Assembly (NCBI RefSeq): GCF_001015195.1
Contig: NZ_LDES01000097.1
Coordinates: forward strand, 1,959-38,184
Direction: 5' to 3'
Source of the DNA: Sphingomonas sp. Y57
GTDB taxonomy: Bacteria > Pseudomonadota > Alphaproteobacteria > Sphingomonadales > Sphingomonadaceae
DNA length: 36,226 nt
Part shown: positions 13,710-22,297 of the stretch, in pieces
How the letters are laid out: each line of letters starts with the position of its first letter
Position numbering within the stretch: position 1 is the first letter of the stretch
Translations under genes and position numbers: made by a program
Notes under the pieces: model-generated
Database searches by the model: none
Told to the model about the DNA's origin: nothing
What the model saw: only the letters and a program-made list of their open reading frames with translations

Positions 13710-14709
13710 AGGCGCCGCGAAGCCGGTCCTCGATCAGCCGGGGCAGGTTTTCGCCTTGCGGCAGGCGCGGGCCGGTCAGGGCGATGATCCGCCCCGCCGC
13801 GATCGATCCCATGCGCAGCGCCACTTGCAGGTCGTGGCCCTGCGCCAGCCCGGCCAGCACCCCTGCGGCGAACAGGTCGCCCGCGCCGGTCGTGTCGACG
13901 ATCGCGCCAAAGGGTTCCGCGGGCGTCTGGAAGCGGCGCTCGCCCGCGGCCGCGACCGCCCCGTCGGGCCCGCGCGTCGCGATCAGCAGCGGCGTCCGCG
14001 CCGCCGCCCAGGCGACGCCGGCGTCGAACCCGGAGCAGCCGCTCAGCTCCGCCAGCTCGCCTTCATTGGCGAACAGAATGTCGATCAGCCCTGCGTCGAG
14101 CAGCGCCACGAACGCGTCACGATGCTGCTGGACGCAATATTCGGACGACAGCGTGAAGGCCGTTCGCCGGCCGTGGGCGCGCGCGGCGCCGATTGCAGCG
14201 AGGGCGGCGGCGCGCGGCTCGTCGGTGCGCCACATATAGCCCTCCACGTAGAGGATCGCCGCCTCCGCCGCGAGCGCGCCGTCGAACGCCGCCGCCGGCA
14301 GATATTCCGAAGCGCCGATCGCCGTGTTCATCGTCCGGTGACCATCGGGACTGACGATGATCAGGCAGCGTCCGGTCGGCTGGTCGATCGGCGGCAGCGG
14401 GAAGGCGATTCCGTTGGCCGCCATGTCCTGCGCGAACAGCCGCCCGAGCCGGTCGTCGCCGACCTGTCCCACGAAGGCGAGCCGCAGCCCGAACCGCGCC
14501 AGCGCCGCCATGGTGTTGGCAGCGGAACCGCCGCACACCTCCTCGCATTGCCCCATCGCCTCGTGCAGCAGCACCGCGCGGTCCGGCGCGATCGGTTGCA
14601 TTAGTCCGCGTCGCAGCCCCTGCGCCGCGATGAAGCCGTCATCCTTGTGGCACAGCACGTCGACCAGCGCGTTGCCGATCGCGACGACGTCGTAGCGGGG
14701 GGGAATCAT
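13708..14709 (-). CDS. PfkB family carbohydrate kinase, adenosine-kinase-like
   Basis: Ribokinase-fold nucleoside or sugar kinase, 333 residues. It has the two PfkB signatures: the N-terminal CGGSAANTMAALARFG (from residue 59) and the C-terminal VDTTGAGDLFAAG with the catalytic Asp at 278. The N-terminal YDVVAIGNALVDVLC and the overall layout match the adenosine-kinase-like group widespread in alphaproteobacteria, so adenosine is the likely but unproven substrate. It ends convergent to the permease, and its start lies 90 bases from the divergent lipoprotein gene. Confidence 0.88.
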   Translation of the reverse strand: MIPPRYDVVAIGNALVDVLCHKDDGFIAAQGLRRGLMQPIAPDRAVLLHEAMGQCEEVCGGSAANTMAALARFGLRLAFVGQVGDDRLGRLFAQDMAANGIAFPLPPIDQPTGRCLIIVSPDGHRTMNTAIGASEYLPAAAFDGALAAEAAILYVEGYMWRTDEPRAAALAAIGAARAHGRRTAFTLSSEYCVQQHRDAFVALLDAGLIDILFANEGELAELSGCSGFDAGVAWAAARTPLLIATRGPDGAVAAAGERRFQTPAEPFGAIVDTTGAGDLFAAGVLAGLAQGHDLQVALRMGSIAAGRIIALTGPRLPQGENLPRLIEDRLRGA

Positions 14710-14799
14710 GCGCCTCCCCTACCGGAGGCGGTCGCCGCCGCCAAGCGGTCCGCCGCCCGGCGCTTGCGCCCGGCCCGATATGGTGCTGTGCGGGGCGGC

Positions 14800-15180
14800 A
14801 TGACCCTGTTGCGATCCGCCCGCCTCCTGCCCCTCGCCCCCGCCGTTCTGCTCGCCGCCTGCGGCCCAGCCGGCCAGATCCCCGTCCTTTCCGCCGCCCC
14901 GCCGCCGGTGCGGGTCGAAGCCGGGCTCGATCGGGTACTCGGCAAGGACGCCCGCGCCCTGATCAGCCTGTTCGGCACGCCCGATCAGGACGTGCGCGAG
15001 GAACCCGCGCGCAAGCTGCAATATGCGAGCGGCGTGTGTGTGCTCGACGCCTATCTCTATCCGCCGGGGCCGGGCCGTGAGCCGGTCGTCACCCATGTCG
15101 ACGCCCGCCTGCCGACCGGCGAGGACATCGATCGCGCCTCCTGCATCGCCGCGCTCAGCCGGCGGAAGGAAGCGCGCTAG
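14800..15180 (+). CDS. Small lipoprotein of unknown function
   Basis: A 126-residue protein with a lipoprotein signal peptide; the lipobox LAAC places the modified cysteine at about residue 24. The mature part has LFGTPDQDVREEPARKLQY, reminiscent of small periplasmic SmpA-like or DUF-type domains in which a short helix pair precedes a sheet, then CVLDAYLYPPG. No function is assigned. It stands alone, divergent from the kinase and convergent with the GST gene. Confidence 0.75.
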   Translation: MTLLRSARLLPLAPAVLLAACGPAGQIPVLSAAPPPVRVEAGLDRVLGKDARALISLFGTPDQDVREEPARKLQYASGVCVLDAYLYPPGPGREPVVTHVDARLPTGEDIDRASCIAALSRRKEAR

Positions 15181-15189
15181 AGCGGCTCG

Positions 15190-15837
15190 TCAGTCCCGGC
15201 CCTCGGGCGCACCGAGCGGGAAGAAGTGGCGGTAGGGCCGCGCCTCGTCGAGCGCGCGAGCATAGCTCGGCCGGGCGAGCAGCCGCGCGCGATACGCCCT
15301 CAGGGCCTCATATTCGCCAGGGATCGCGTGGCTCCAGTCGGCATAGAGAAGCTGCGGCGCCGCCGAGCAGTCGGCTAGACCGAAATCGCCGGCCACCCAC
15401 TCCCGATCCCGCATCCGCTCGTCGAGCAGCGCATAGGCGGTGTCGAGCGCGGCGCGCCAGCGGTCGCCCCCGTCGTCATGCTCGCGGCCGATCGCGTTGT
15501 AGACCAGGCGCTGCTGCGGATAGGCGATATAATTGTCGAAGAAGCGGTCCCACATCCGCACCTCGGCCGCCGCGAGCGGATCGGCGGGGATCAGGCGCGG
15601 CGCATCGGGGAAGCGCGCCTCGACATGTTCGATGATGCCGGTCGCCTCGAACACCAGCCGGCCGTCGTCGACCGCCACCGGGAACTTGCCGATCGGCCAG
15701 AGGGCGGCGAAGGCGCCCGCATTGGGCTCGCTGCCGTCGAGCATCTTCTCCTCGAAGACGATGCCCTTCTCGTAGAGCGCCGTCTTGGCCTTCTGGCAGT
15801 AGGAGGAGAAGGGATGGGCATAGAGCTGGATCGTCAT
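15190..15837 (-). CDS. Glutathione S-transferase family protein
   Basis: Thioredoxin-fold N-domain and all-helical C-domain, 215 residues. The N-terminus (LYAHPFSSYCQKAKTALYEKG) shows a catalytic Ser/Cys-type GST active site; GKFPVAVDDG and LVFEATGIIEHVE are the glutathione-binding cis-Pro and ESxAI-like segments. The substrate is unknown. An alternative start at 15861 (eight residues longer) overlaps the upstream gene's stop as ATGA and would imply translational coupling. It forms an operon with the DHFR-family gene, opposite the HxlR regulator. Confidence 0.88.
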   Translation of the reverse strand: MTIQLYAHPFSSYCQKAKTALYEKGIVFEEKMLDGSEPNAGAFAALWPIGKFPVAVDDGRLVFEATGIIEHVEARFPDAPRLIPADPLAAAEVRMWDRFFDNYIAYPQQRLVYNAIGREHDDGGDRWRAALDTAYALLDERMRDREWVAGDFGLADCSAAPQLLYADWSHAIPGEYEALRAYRARLLARPSYARALDEARPYRHFFPLGAPEGRD

Positions 15838-15857
15838 GGTCGCGCTGCCTTTTCCAT

Positions 15858-16502
15858 TCATCGGCCGATGATGACATGCCGGGCGGCCTCGCCGGCTTCG
15901 CTGGAGAGCACCCTATAGCCGAGTGCGGGAAGATCGAGCCCCTCGAACAGCGCCTCGCCCCGACCGAGCAACACCGGCGCCACCGCGAGATGCAGCTCAT
16001 CGACCAGCCCAGCGGCCAGATATTGGCGCAGCGTCGAGACGCCGCCGCCGATCTTGACGTCGCGATCGCCGGCTGCCGCCCTGGCCTGCTCCAGCGCCGC
16101 GCCGATCCCCTCGGTGACGAAGTGGAAGACGGTGCCGCCCGCCATCACCAGCGGGTCGCGGCGATGGTGGGTGAGGATGAAGGTCGGCGCGCGGAACGGG
16201 GGTTCCTCGCCCCACCAGCCCGTCCATTCGTCGCCCTTCCACGGGCCACGCACCGGCCCGAACATGTTGCGGCCGAGGATGTGCGCGCCGAATCCCTCCA
16301 TCGCGCGGCGGGCGTGGACCGCGTCGACGCCGTCGGTGTCACCGCCCTCCTCGCCGATCATCGCCCGGAAGCTGCGCGTCGCGAAATACCATTGGTGCAG
16401 CTCGGTGCCGCGATGCCCCAGCGGGTCGGCGAGGCTCTGGTCGGGACCGGCGCCGAAACCGTCGAGCGAGATAGAAAAGCCCGCTGCGCGAAGCCTGCCC
16501 AT
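15858..16502 (-). CDS. Dihydrofolate reductase family protein (RibD C-terminal domain-like)
   Basis: Probable NAD(P)H-dependent oxidoreductase of the RibD_C/YwjB type, 214 residues; the biological substrate is unknown. It shows ISLDGFGAGPDQS near the N-terminus, the AHILGRNMFGP region, PTFILTHHRRDP, and GGGVSTLRQYLAAGLVDELHLAVAPVLLGRGEALFE near the C-terminus, which is the family signature. It is first of a two-gene operon with the GST and diverges from the hxlR-type regulator over a 75-base spacer, suggesting the regulator controls it. Confidence 0.87.
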   Translation of the reverse strand: MGRLRAAGFSISLDGFGAGPDQSLADPLGHRGTELHQWYFATRSFRAMIGEEGGDTDGVDAVHARRAMEGFGAHILGRNMFGPVRGPWKGDEWTGWWGEEPPFRAPTFILTHHRRDPLVMAGGTVFHFVTEGIGAALEQARAAAGDRDVKIGGGVSTLRQYLAAGLVDELHLAVAPVLLGRGEALFEGLDLPALGYRVLSSEAGEAARHVIIGR

Positions 16503-16515
16503 GATGACTCTCCTG

Positions 16516-16577
16516 AACCGCTTTCAATCTGCAAGCAGTTGCGTGCTAGATCAACTGATTGTACTTTGCAAGCGGTT
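16516..16577. promoter_or_regulatory. Candidate HxlR operator in the divergent spacer
   Basis: A dyad AACCGCTT-N9-AAGCAGTT (16516-16540) is followed by another half-site, AAGCGGTT (16570-16577), that abuts the regulator's ATG. The wider element TTGCAAGCGGTT is an 11-of-12 inverted match to AACCGCTTTCAA at 16516. The arrangement suits binding by a dimeric MarR/HxlR-type regulator controlling both directions. Confidence 0.6.
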
Positions 16578-17087
16578 ATGACGACGGATCGACTTTCCGG
16601 CCGCTCCGGCTGCCCGATCAACCTGACGCTCGAAGTGCTCGGCGACCGCTGGAGCCTGATCGTCATCCGCGACATGATGTTCGGCAACCGCCGCCATTTC
16701 CGCGAGCTGCTGGGCCAGTCGGAGGAGGGCATCGCCTCCAACATCCTCGCCAACCGGCTGAAGCGCCTCGTCGCCCTCGGGGTGCTGTCGAAGCAGGATG
16801 ATCCGACCCACAAGCAGAAGGCGGTGTACAGCCTGACCGACAAGGGGGTCGACCTGCTGCCGCTGCTCGTCCAGATGGGTGCCTGGGGCCGCCGTCACCT
16901 GCCGACCACGCCGGAGCTGGCGATCCGCCAACAGCTCATGGAGGAAGGCGGGCCGGCGCTGGTCGCGGATTTCATGGCGGAGCTGCGCCACCTTCACCTC
17001 GGCGCGCCGCTGCCCGCCGGGCACGACCCGGTCCTTCCCCGGCTGCGCGCCGCCTATGAGGCCGAGTTGGCGCGCCGGGAGGGCTGA
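16578..17087 (+). CDS. HxlR family transcriptional regulator
   Basis: Winged-helix DNA-binding protein, 169 residues. It has the family landmarks: a single early cysteine (SGCPINLTLEVLGDRWSLIVIRDM, cysteine at residue 12), RHFRELLGQSEEGIASNILANRLKRL as the recognition region, and the wing VYSLTDKGVDLLPLL. The early cysteine is often redox- or electrophile-sensing in this family. Divergent from the DHFR/GST pair; repeated half-sites in the spacer support auto- and cross-regulation. Confidence 0.92.
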   Translation: MTTDRLSGRSGCPINLTLEVLGDRWSLIVIRDMMFGNRRHFRELLGQSEEGIASNILANRLKRLVALGVLSKQDDPTHKQKAVYSLTDKGVDLLPLLVQMGAWGRRHLPTTPELAIRQQLMEEGGPALVADFMAELRHLHLGAPLPAGHDPVLPRLRAAYEAELARREG

Positions 17088-17180
17088 CGGAAAAAGGTCG
17101 GTTGCGCAGCGATCATGTTGCAGGACGATGACGCGCCCCATGGCCTGACCGGCCCCGATCGCGCTAGGCAGGGGATCGCC

Positions 17181-17819
17181 ATGACCGACCTGATCGCCTC
17201 CGTCGCCGACCATCTCAAGAGCCGCGGCGCACAAAAACTGCCCGGCGCGAAGGCGGAGCTGTTCATGATCCGCGATTTTCTGCCGGCGGAGACCTGCGCC
17301 GAACTGGTCGCGCTGATCGATCGCGACAACCGGCCATCGACGATCGCCGACGACCAGGGCATCGCCCATTTCCGCACCAGCAAGACCTGCGACCTCGACC
17401 CGCGCGGCGCGCTGGCGCAGGCGATCGACGCGCGGATCGCCGATGCGCTGGGTATCGACCCGCGACTCGGTGAGCCGATCCAGGGCCAGAAATATGACGT
17501 CGGCGACGAGTTCCGGGATCATACCGACTATTTCGAGCCGACCGGCTTCGACTATCTCACCCATTGCGGCGAGACCGGTCAGCGGAGCTGGACGGCGATG
17601 ATCTACCTCAACGAACCCGCCGCCGGCGGCGCCACCCGCTTCCGCCGGCTCGACAAGATCATCCAGCCCGAGCGCGGAAAGCTGGTGATCTGGGCCAATA
17701 TCGGCAGGGACGGCCGACCCAATGAGGCGACGCTGCATTGCGGGATGAAGGTCCGCAGGGGCGCCAAATACGTCATCACCAAATGGTATCGCGAACGGCC
17801 CTGGCCCGAGCGGGGCTAA
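17181..17819 (+). CDS. 2-oxoglutarate/Fe(II) dioxygenase, prolyl 4-hydroxylase type
   Basis: Cytoplasmic 2OG-Fe(II) oxygenase of 212 residues. The iron-binding triad is visible: H114 and D116 (FRDHTDYF) and H186 (TLHCGMKV); K196 in GAKYVITKW is the likely 2-oxoglutarate ligand. The central YLNEPAAGGATRF is typical of the P4H alpha-subunit superfamily. The hydroxylated target is unknown. The start at 17181 follows AGGCAGGGGA. It stands alone between the regulator and the lipoprotein/TonB pair. Confidence 0.9.
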   Translation: MTDLIASVADHLKSRGAQKLPGAKAELFMIRDFLPAETCAELVALIDRDNRPSTIADDQGIAHFRTSKTCDLDPRGALAQAIDARIADALGIDPRLGEPIQGQKYDVGDEFRDHTDYFEPTGFDYLTHCGETGQRSWTAMIYLNEPAAGGATRFRRLDKIIQPERGKLVIWANIGRDGRPNEATLHCGMKVRRGAKYVITKWYRERPWPERG

Positions 17820-17839
17820 GCCCGGCGGCTGTCTCCGAA

Positions 17840-17868
17840 CTGTCATGTCGGCGTAATCGAGCCGCCAT
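17840..17868 (+). promoter_or_regulatory. Possible Pho box (three GTCAT-like elements at 11-base spacing)
   Basis: CTGTCAT is followed at exact 11-base steps by GTAAT (17853) and GCCAT (17864), after GTCAT at 17842. PhoB boxes are built of 11-base direct repeats starting CTGTCAT, so the first unit is a perfect match and the next two degenerate. It lies about 80-100 bases before the lipoprotein start. Confidence 0.45.
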
Positions 17869-17943
17869 CCAGCCTCTCTAGGAGCGGGTTCCGAAGGGCG
17901 TGGCCGAGAGTCGGGCGCCCCCTCGTCCAGCAAAGGGGCCATC

Positions 17944-19467
17944 ATGAACAAGTTCCGCACCATCCTGATGCTCGGCTGCGCGCTGGCGGTCACCGCCTGC
18001 GGCGGCGCCGACGACGTCGCTTCGCCCGGTGAAGGCACCATCGTCACCCCGACCCCCACGCCGACCCCGACGCCCACGCCGACCCCCACGCCGACCCCGG
18101 GCCAGGCCGCCGCGAGCTGCCCGACCGGCACGATCGACCGCGGCACCGTCACCTCGGCCTTCCGTAACTGCGAGATCTCCGGCCGCATCAGCGCCGACTT
18201 CACGCTGCAGAAGCTGCCGGGCGTGGTCTACTCGCTCTCCGGCCCGGTCAATGTCGGCACCGACATCGGCGGCGACGGCGCCGCCGCCGGCGGCCAGCGC
18301 GTCACCCTCACCATCCAGCCGGGCGTCACTGTCTTCGCCTCGTCGGGCAACGACTATCTGGTCGTCAACCGCGGCTCGCGCCTGAACGCGATCGGCACCG
18401 CGACCTCGCCGATCGTCTTCACCGCCCGCGACAACGTCGTCGGCACCGCGACCGACAGCAGCCAGGGCCTGTGGGGCGGCATCATCCTGCTCGGCCGCGC
18501 ACCCATCTCCGACTGCAACACCGCGGTCACCGGCGGCTCGGCCCAGTGCCAGCAGGTCATCGAAGGCACCACCAGCTCGCTCTACGGCGGCGATCAGGCC
18601 GCCGACAACAGCGGCACGCTGCAATATGTCCAGATCCGCTATTCGGGCTTCGCGATCGCGCCGGGCAACGAGCTGCAGGGCCTGACCCTGGGCGGCGTCG
18701 GCAGCGGTACCACGCTCGACCACATCCAGATCCACAACAGCTCGGACGACGGCATCGAGATCTTCGGCGGCCGCGCCAACCTGAAATATCTGGTGATCAC
18801 CGGCGCCGACGACGACGGCCTCGACACCGACCTCGGCTACAAGGGCTTCATCCAGTTCGTGATCGGGGTGCAGCGCGACGGCTCGAACGGCGACTCGATG
18901 ATCGAGGCCGACTCGAACGGCAATGAGGACGCGACCCCGCGCCAGAACACCCGCCTCGCCAACTTCACCTTCGTCCAGCGCTCCACCGTCCAGGGCGGCA
19001 ACGTCATGCTGCTGCGCGGCGGCACCGACTATACGATGGTCAACGGCGTGGTGACCGGCACCGGCGCCTGCCTCGACATCGACGAGACCGGCACCACCAC
19101 GACCCGCGCGGCCAACAGCAGCCTCGACGACGTCGGCCCGCCGGTGTTCAACTCGGTCGCCTTCGCCTGCTCGGGCGGCAACTATCGCGCCGACGGCAAC
19201 GAGGCGGCAGTCCAGACCATCTTCACGGCCGGCAGCAACAACAAGCCGAGCTTCACCTCGTCGCTGACCGGCACCTATATCAACGGCGCCAACGAAGCCG
19301 CCGTGACGCCGTTCGACGCCAAGACGCTTGGCAGCTTCTTCGTCACCACGTCGTACATCGGCGCGGTGCGGGACGCGACCGACACCTGGTATGCGGGCTG
19401 GACCTGCAACTCCTCGACCGCGTCGTTCGGCAACACCAGCGGGGCCTGCACCGCGATCCCGAACTGA
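17944..19467 (+). CDS. Surface lipoprotein with probable right-handed beta-helix
   Basis: A 507-residue exported lipoprotein of unknown function. The signal peptide ends in the lipobox LAVTAC (cysteine 19). Residues 35-52 are nine consecutive Thr-Pro pairs, an extended linker. The rest is rich in short Gly/Asn/Asp-bounded strands: VTLTIQPGVTVFA, SRLNAIGTATSPIVFTA, GLWGGIILLGRAP, LQYVQIRYSG, HIQIHNSSDDGIEIFGG and LKYLVITGADDDGLDTD, which suggest a parallel beta-helix. The DNSGTLQYVQIR and DDGIEIFGG pattern resembles surface proteins found beside TonB receptors in Bacteroidota and alphaproteobacteria. The TonB receptor follows 78 bases later, so this is probably its outer-membrane partner. Confidence 0.75.
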   Translation: MNKFRTILMLGCALAVTACGGADDVASPGEGTIVTPTPTPTPTPTPTPTPTPGQAAASCPTGTIDRGTVTSAFRNCEISGRISADFTLQKLPGVVYSLSGPVNVGTDIGGDGAAAGGQRVTLTIQPGVTVFASSGNDYLVVNRGSRLNAIGTATSPIVFTARDNVVGTATDSSQGLWGGIILLGRAPISDCNTAVTGGSAQCQQVIEGTTSSLYGGDQAADNSGTLQYVQIRYSGFAIAPGNELQGLTLGGVGSGTTLDHIQIHNSSDDGIEIFGGRANLKYLVITGADDDGLDTDLGYKGFIQFVIGVQRDGSNGDSMIEADSNGNEDATPRQNTRLANFTFVQRSTVQGGNVMLLRGGTDYTMVNGVVTGTGACLDIDETGTTTTRAANSSLDDVGPPVFNSVAFACSGGNYRADGNEAAVQTIFTAGSNNKPSFTSSLTGTYINGANEAAVTPFDAKTLGSFFVTTSYIGAVRDATDTWYAGWTCNSSTASFGNTSGACTAIPN

Positions 19468-19545
19468 CCGGCGCTTGAACGACGATACGGGCGGCGGTCG
19501 CGGAAGCGTTCGCCGCCCGTTCGCACATTTGAACGGGGACCCACG

Positions 19546-22239
19546 ATGAACAACCCTTTCGCCTTCGGGCGTATTCTCCTCCTTTCGACGGCGCTGATGT
19601 CGCCGGCCGCGCTGCTCGCGCAGGCCGCCGCGCCGGCACCCGCCGACCAGCCCGTCGACCAGTCGTCCGCCGACAAGGGCGAGGAGCAGGTCGAGATCTC
19701 GACGCTCGGCGCGCCCTCGGCCCGCGACATCGTCGTCACCGGCCGCCGCCAGCAGAACGTCGTCCGCGCGACGCCGCAGGTCGTCTCGGTGCTTTCCTCC
19801 GCGGACATCGCCCGCACCGGCGATGGCGACATCGCCGGCGCGCTCCAGCGCGTCACCGGCCTGTCGGTCGTCGGCAACGGCTTCGTCTATGTCCGCGGCC
19901 TCGGCGACCGCTATTCGCTGGCGCTGCTCAACGGCTCCCCGCTGCCCAGCCCCGAACCGCTCAAGCGCGTCGTCCCGCTCGACCTGTTCCCGACCAGCAT
20001 CCTCGCTTCCTCGCTCGTCCAGAAGAGCTATTCGGCCAATTATCCGGGCGAGTTCGGCGGCGGCGTGATCAACCTGACGACGAAGGCGATCCCGACCGAG
20101 ACCTTCCTGTCGATCGGCGGCTCGATCGCCGGCGACAGCGTGACGACCGGCAATCTCGGCTACACCTATTACGGGTCGGACTATGACTGGTTCGGCTTCG
20201 ACGACGGCACCCGCGACATTCCCAAGGGGCTGAAGACCGCGATCAAGAATTCGAGCACCACCCCGATCGTCCAGGGCGCGAACTACAGCGCGCAGGACCT
20301 GCAGGGCTTCGCCGCCAGCCTGAACAATGCGGACACCGCGCTGCTCCAGCGCAACCGCAACATCCCGGCAAACTTCTCGGCCGACCTGACCGGCGGCACC
20401 TCGTTCGACACCGACAGCGGCCGGGTCGGCGTCCTCGCCGCCTTCGGCTACAGCAACAGCTGGCGGACCCGCGACGTGCTCCAGCAGTCGTCGATCGACC
20501 CCGATCTGGCGGGCATCCCGCAGACCCAGTTCCAGACCGTCATCACCGACAACCACGTCACGGTGAACGGCCTGCTCGGCCTCGGCGCCGAGGTGAACGA
20601 GCACAAGTTCCGCTGGACCAACCTGTTCATCCGCGACACCGTCAAGCAGGGCCGCCTGTCGGCCGGCTACAACCGCAGCGTCGAGGACCAGGACGCGAAC
20701 CTGCCGGCGTCGCTGCTCAAGCAGAACACCTACTGGTTCGAGCGCCAGCTGATCGACACCCAGGGCGTCGCCGAGCTGCGCTTCGACAAGATCAGCATCG
20801 ACCTGCGCGGCACCTATGCCAATTCGCAGCGCGAAAGCCCCTATGAACGGAGCTTCAGCTATAATTACAGCCCGGTGGTCGGCGACTACGTCAACAACCT
20901 GGCGTCGGGCGGCCAGTCGGCCGACATCGCGTTCAGCGATCTCAACGAAGACGTCTACGCCGGCAGCGCCGACATCGGCTACAAGCTGGACGGCGCGCTC
21001 AAGGGCACGCTGACCGCCGGCTATGCCTACAACAGGACGAAGCGGTCGTCGGAACGCTATCAGTTCCAGTTCTTCCGCCCGTCCGGCGCCCTCAACCAGG
21101 GCGTCGCGCAGGAGCGACCGGACTTCCTGCTCTCCGACTATAATATCTACACCTACAACATCCAGCTGCGCGACGTGTCGGGCGCGGAAGGGTCGCGCGC
21201 CTACGACGCGGGCCTCGTCATCCATGCGGGCTACGGCCAGGCGGAGTTCGAGCTCGGCGACGGCCTGCGCATCCAGGGCGGCGTCCGCTACGAGGACGCC
21301 AGGCAGACCGTCACCCCCGACGCCGGATCCGGCACCAACATCTCGAAGAGCTATTTCCTGCCGGCGCTGACGCTGACCTATAACTTCAACGACGACATGC
21401 AGGTCCGCCTTGCCGGATCGAAGACGGTTGCCCGTCCGCAGTTCCGCGAACTGGCGCGCCAGATCTACCAGGACTTCGAGAGCGATCGCCAGTTCACCGG
21501 CAACCCGTTCCTGACCGACTCGAAGCTGTACAACGCCGAAGCGCGCTGGGAGTGGTATTTCGACCGCAACCAGCGGCTGTCGCTGGCCGGCTTCTACAAG
21601 AAGATCGATAATCCGATCGAGGCATCGGCCTTCTTCGCGGGCGGCGGCGTGCTTCGCACCGGCTTCGCCAACGCGCCTGAGGCGCAGCTCTACGGCGCCG
21701 AGATCGAAGCCGAGAAGCATTTCCCGCTCGACGGCCTCGGTGGCGAGTTCTTCGCCACCAAGCGGCTGGTGATGATCGCCAACTACACCTGGACCAAGTC
21801 GAAGCTGAAGGTCGACGACTCGATCGTGATCGGGCCGGATCTGTCGCCGGTGGCCGCCAACACGCTGTTCCGTGACGGCGCGCCGCTGACCGGCCAGTCG
21901 GACCACATCGCCAACCTCCAGCTCAGCTTCGAGGATACCGAGCGCCTGTCGCAGATCACGATGCTGCTCAACTATGCGAGCGACCGCGTGACCAATCGCG
22001 GCCCGATCCAGGGCACGGCGCGCCAGCCCGACATCGTCGAGAAGCCGGGCTTCCGGCTCGACCTGGTCGGCCGCCAGGGCTTCAAGCTGCTCGGTACCGA
22101 CATGGAACTGAAGGTCGAGGCCCGCAACCTGACCGGAACGCCCTATAAGGAATTCCAGAAGGCCGGTTCGAATACCATCTACCTGAACCGCTACAAGGTC
22201 GGCCGCAGCTTCTCGCTGGGCCTGACCGCGAACTTCTGA
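19546..22239 (+). CDS. TonB-dependent outer-membrane receptor
   Basis: Outer-membrane active transporter, 897 residues. It has a signal peptide (to about residue 26, LLAQAAAP), a TonB-box-like DIVVTGRR (61-68), a plug domain (TPQVVSVLSSADIARTGDGD; GNGFVYVRGLGDRYSLALLNG; YPGEFGGGVINLTTKA) and a 22-strand barrel ending in the C-terminal F of SLGLTANF. The ligand cannot be read from sequence. The GLGDRYSLALLNGSPLPSPEP form of the plug differs from classic siderophore receptors and belongs to the large sphingomonad/Caulobacter group of unknown or nutrient-scavenging receptors. Cotranscription with the lipoprotein is likely. Confidence 0.93.
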   Translation: MNNPFAFGRILLLSTALMSPAALLAQAAAPAPADQPVDQSSADKGEEQVEISTLGAPSARDIVVTGRRQQNVVRATPQVVSVLSSADIARTGDGDIAGALQRVTGLSVVGNGFVYVRGLGDRYSLALLNGSPLPSPEPLKRVVPLDLFPTSILASSLVQKSYSANYPGEFGGGVINLTTKAIPTETFLSIGGSIAGDSVTTGNLGYTYYGSDYDWFGFDDGTRDIPKGLKTAIKNSSTTPIVQGANYSAQDLQGFAASLNNADTALLQRNRNIPANFSADLTGGTSFDTDSGRVGVLAAFGYSNSWRTRDVLQQSSIDPDLAGIPQTQFQTVITDNHVTVNGLLGLGAEVNEHKFRWTNLFIRDTVKQGRLSAGYNRSVEDQDANLPASLLKQNTYWFERQLIDTQGVAELRFDKISIDLRGTYANSQRESPYERSFSYNYSPVVGDYVNNLASGGQSADIAFSDLNEDVYAGSADIGYKLDGALKGTLTAGYAYNRTKRSSERYQFQFFRPSGALNQGVAQERPDFLLSDYNIYTYNIQLRDVSGAEGSRAYDAGLVIHAGYGQAEFELGDGLRIQGGVRYEDARQTVTPDAGSGTNISKSYFLPALTLTYNFNDDMQVRLAGSKTVARPQFRELARQIYQDFESDRQFTGNPFLTDSKLYNAEARWEWYFDRNQRLSLAGFYKKIDNPIEASAFFAGGGVLRTGFANAPEAQLYGAEIEAEKHFPLDGLGGEFFATKRLVMIANYTWTKSKLKVDDSIVIGPDLSPVAANTLFRDGAPLTGQSDHIANLQLSFEDTERLSQITMLLNYASDRVTNRGPIQGTARQPDIVEKPGFRLDLVGRQGFKLLGTDMELKVEARNLTGTPYKEFQKAGSNTIYLNRYKVGRSFSLGLTANF

Positions 22240-22257
22240 TCCGACCGAGCGAGAGGA

Positions 22258-22289
22258 GGGGCGCGGGACCGAGGTTCCGCGCCCCTTTT
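22258..22289 (+). terminator. Intrinsic terminator after the TonB receptor
   Basis: Stem GGGGCGCGG / CCGCGCCCC with an 10-base loop, then TTTTCC. It closes the lipoprotein-receptor operon just before the convergent methyltransferase fusion gene. Confidence 0.88.
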
Positions 22290-22297
22290 CCTGTTCC

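Noticed and set aside
17878-21906. Very long minus-strand open frame (1342 codons) opposite the lipoprotein and TonB receptor
   Set aside because: It mirrors two well-supported plus-strand genes. Its product is repetitive and rich in Arg, Ala, Gly, Val and Asp, as expected from antisense of GC-rich codons; it shows no domain and runs through the plus-strand promoter region.
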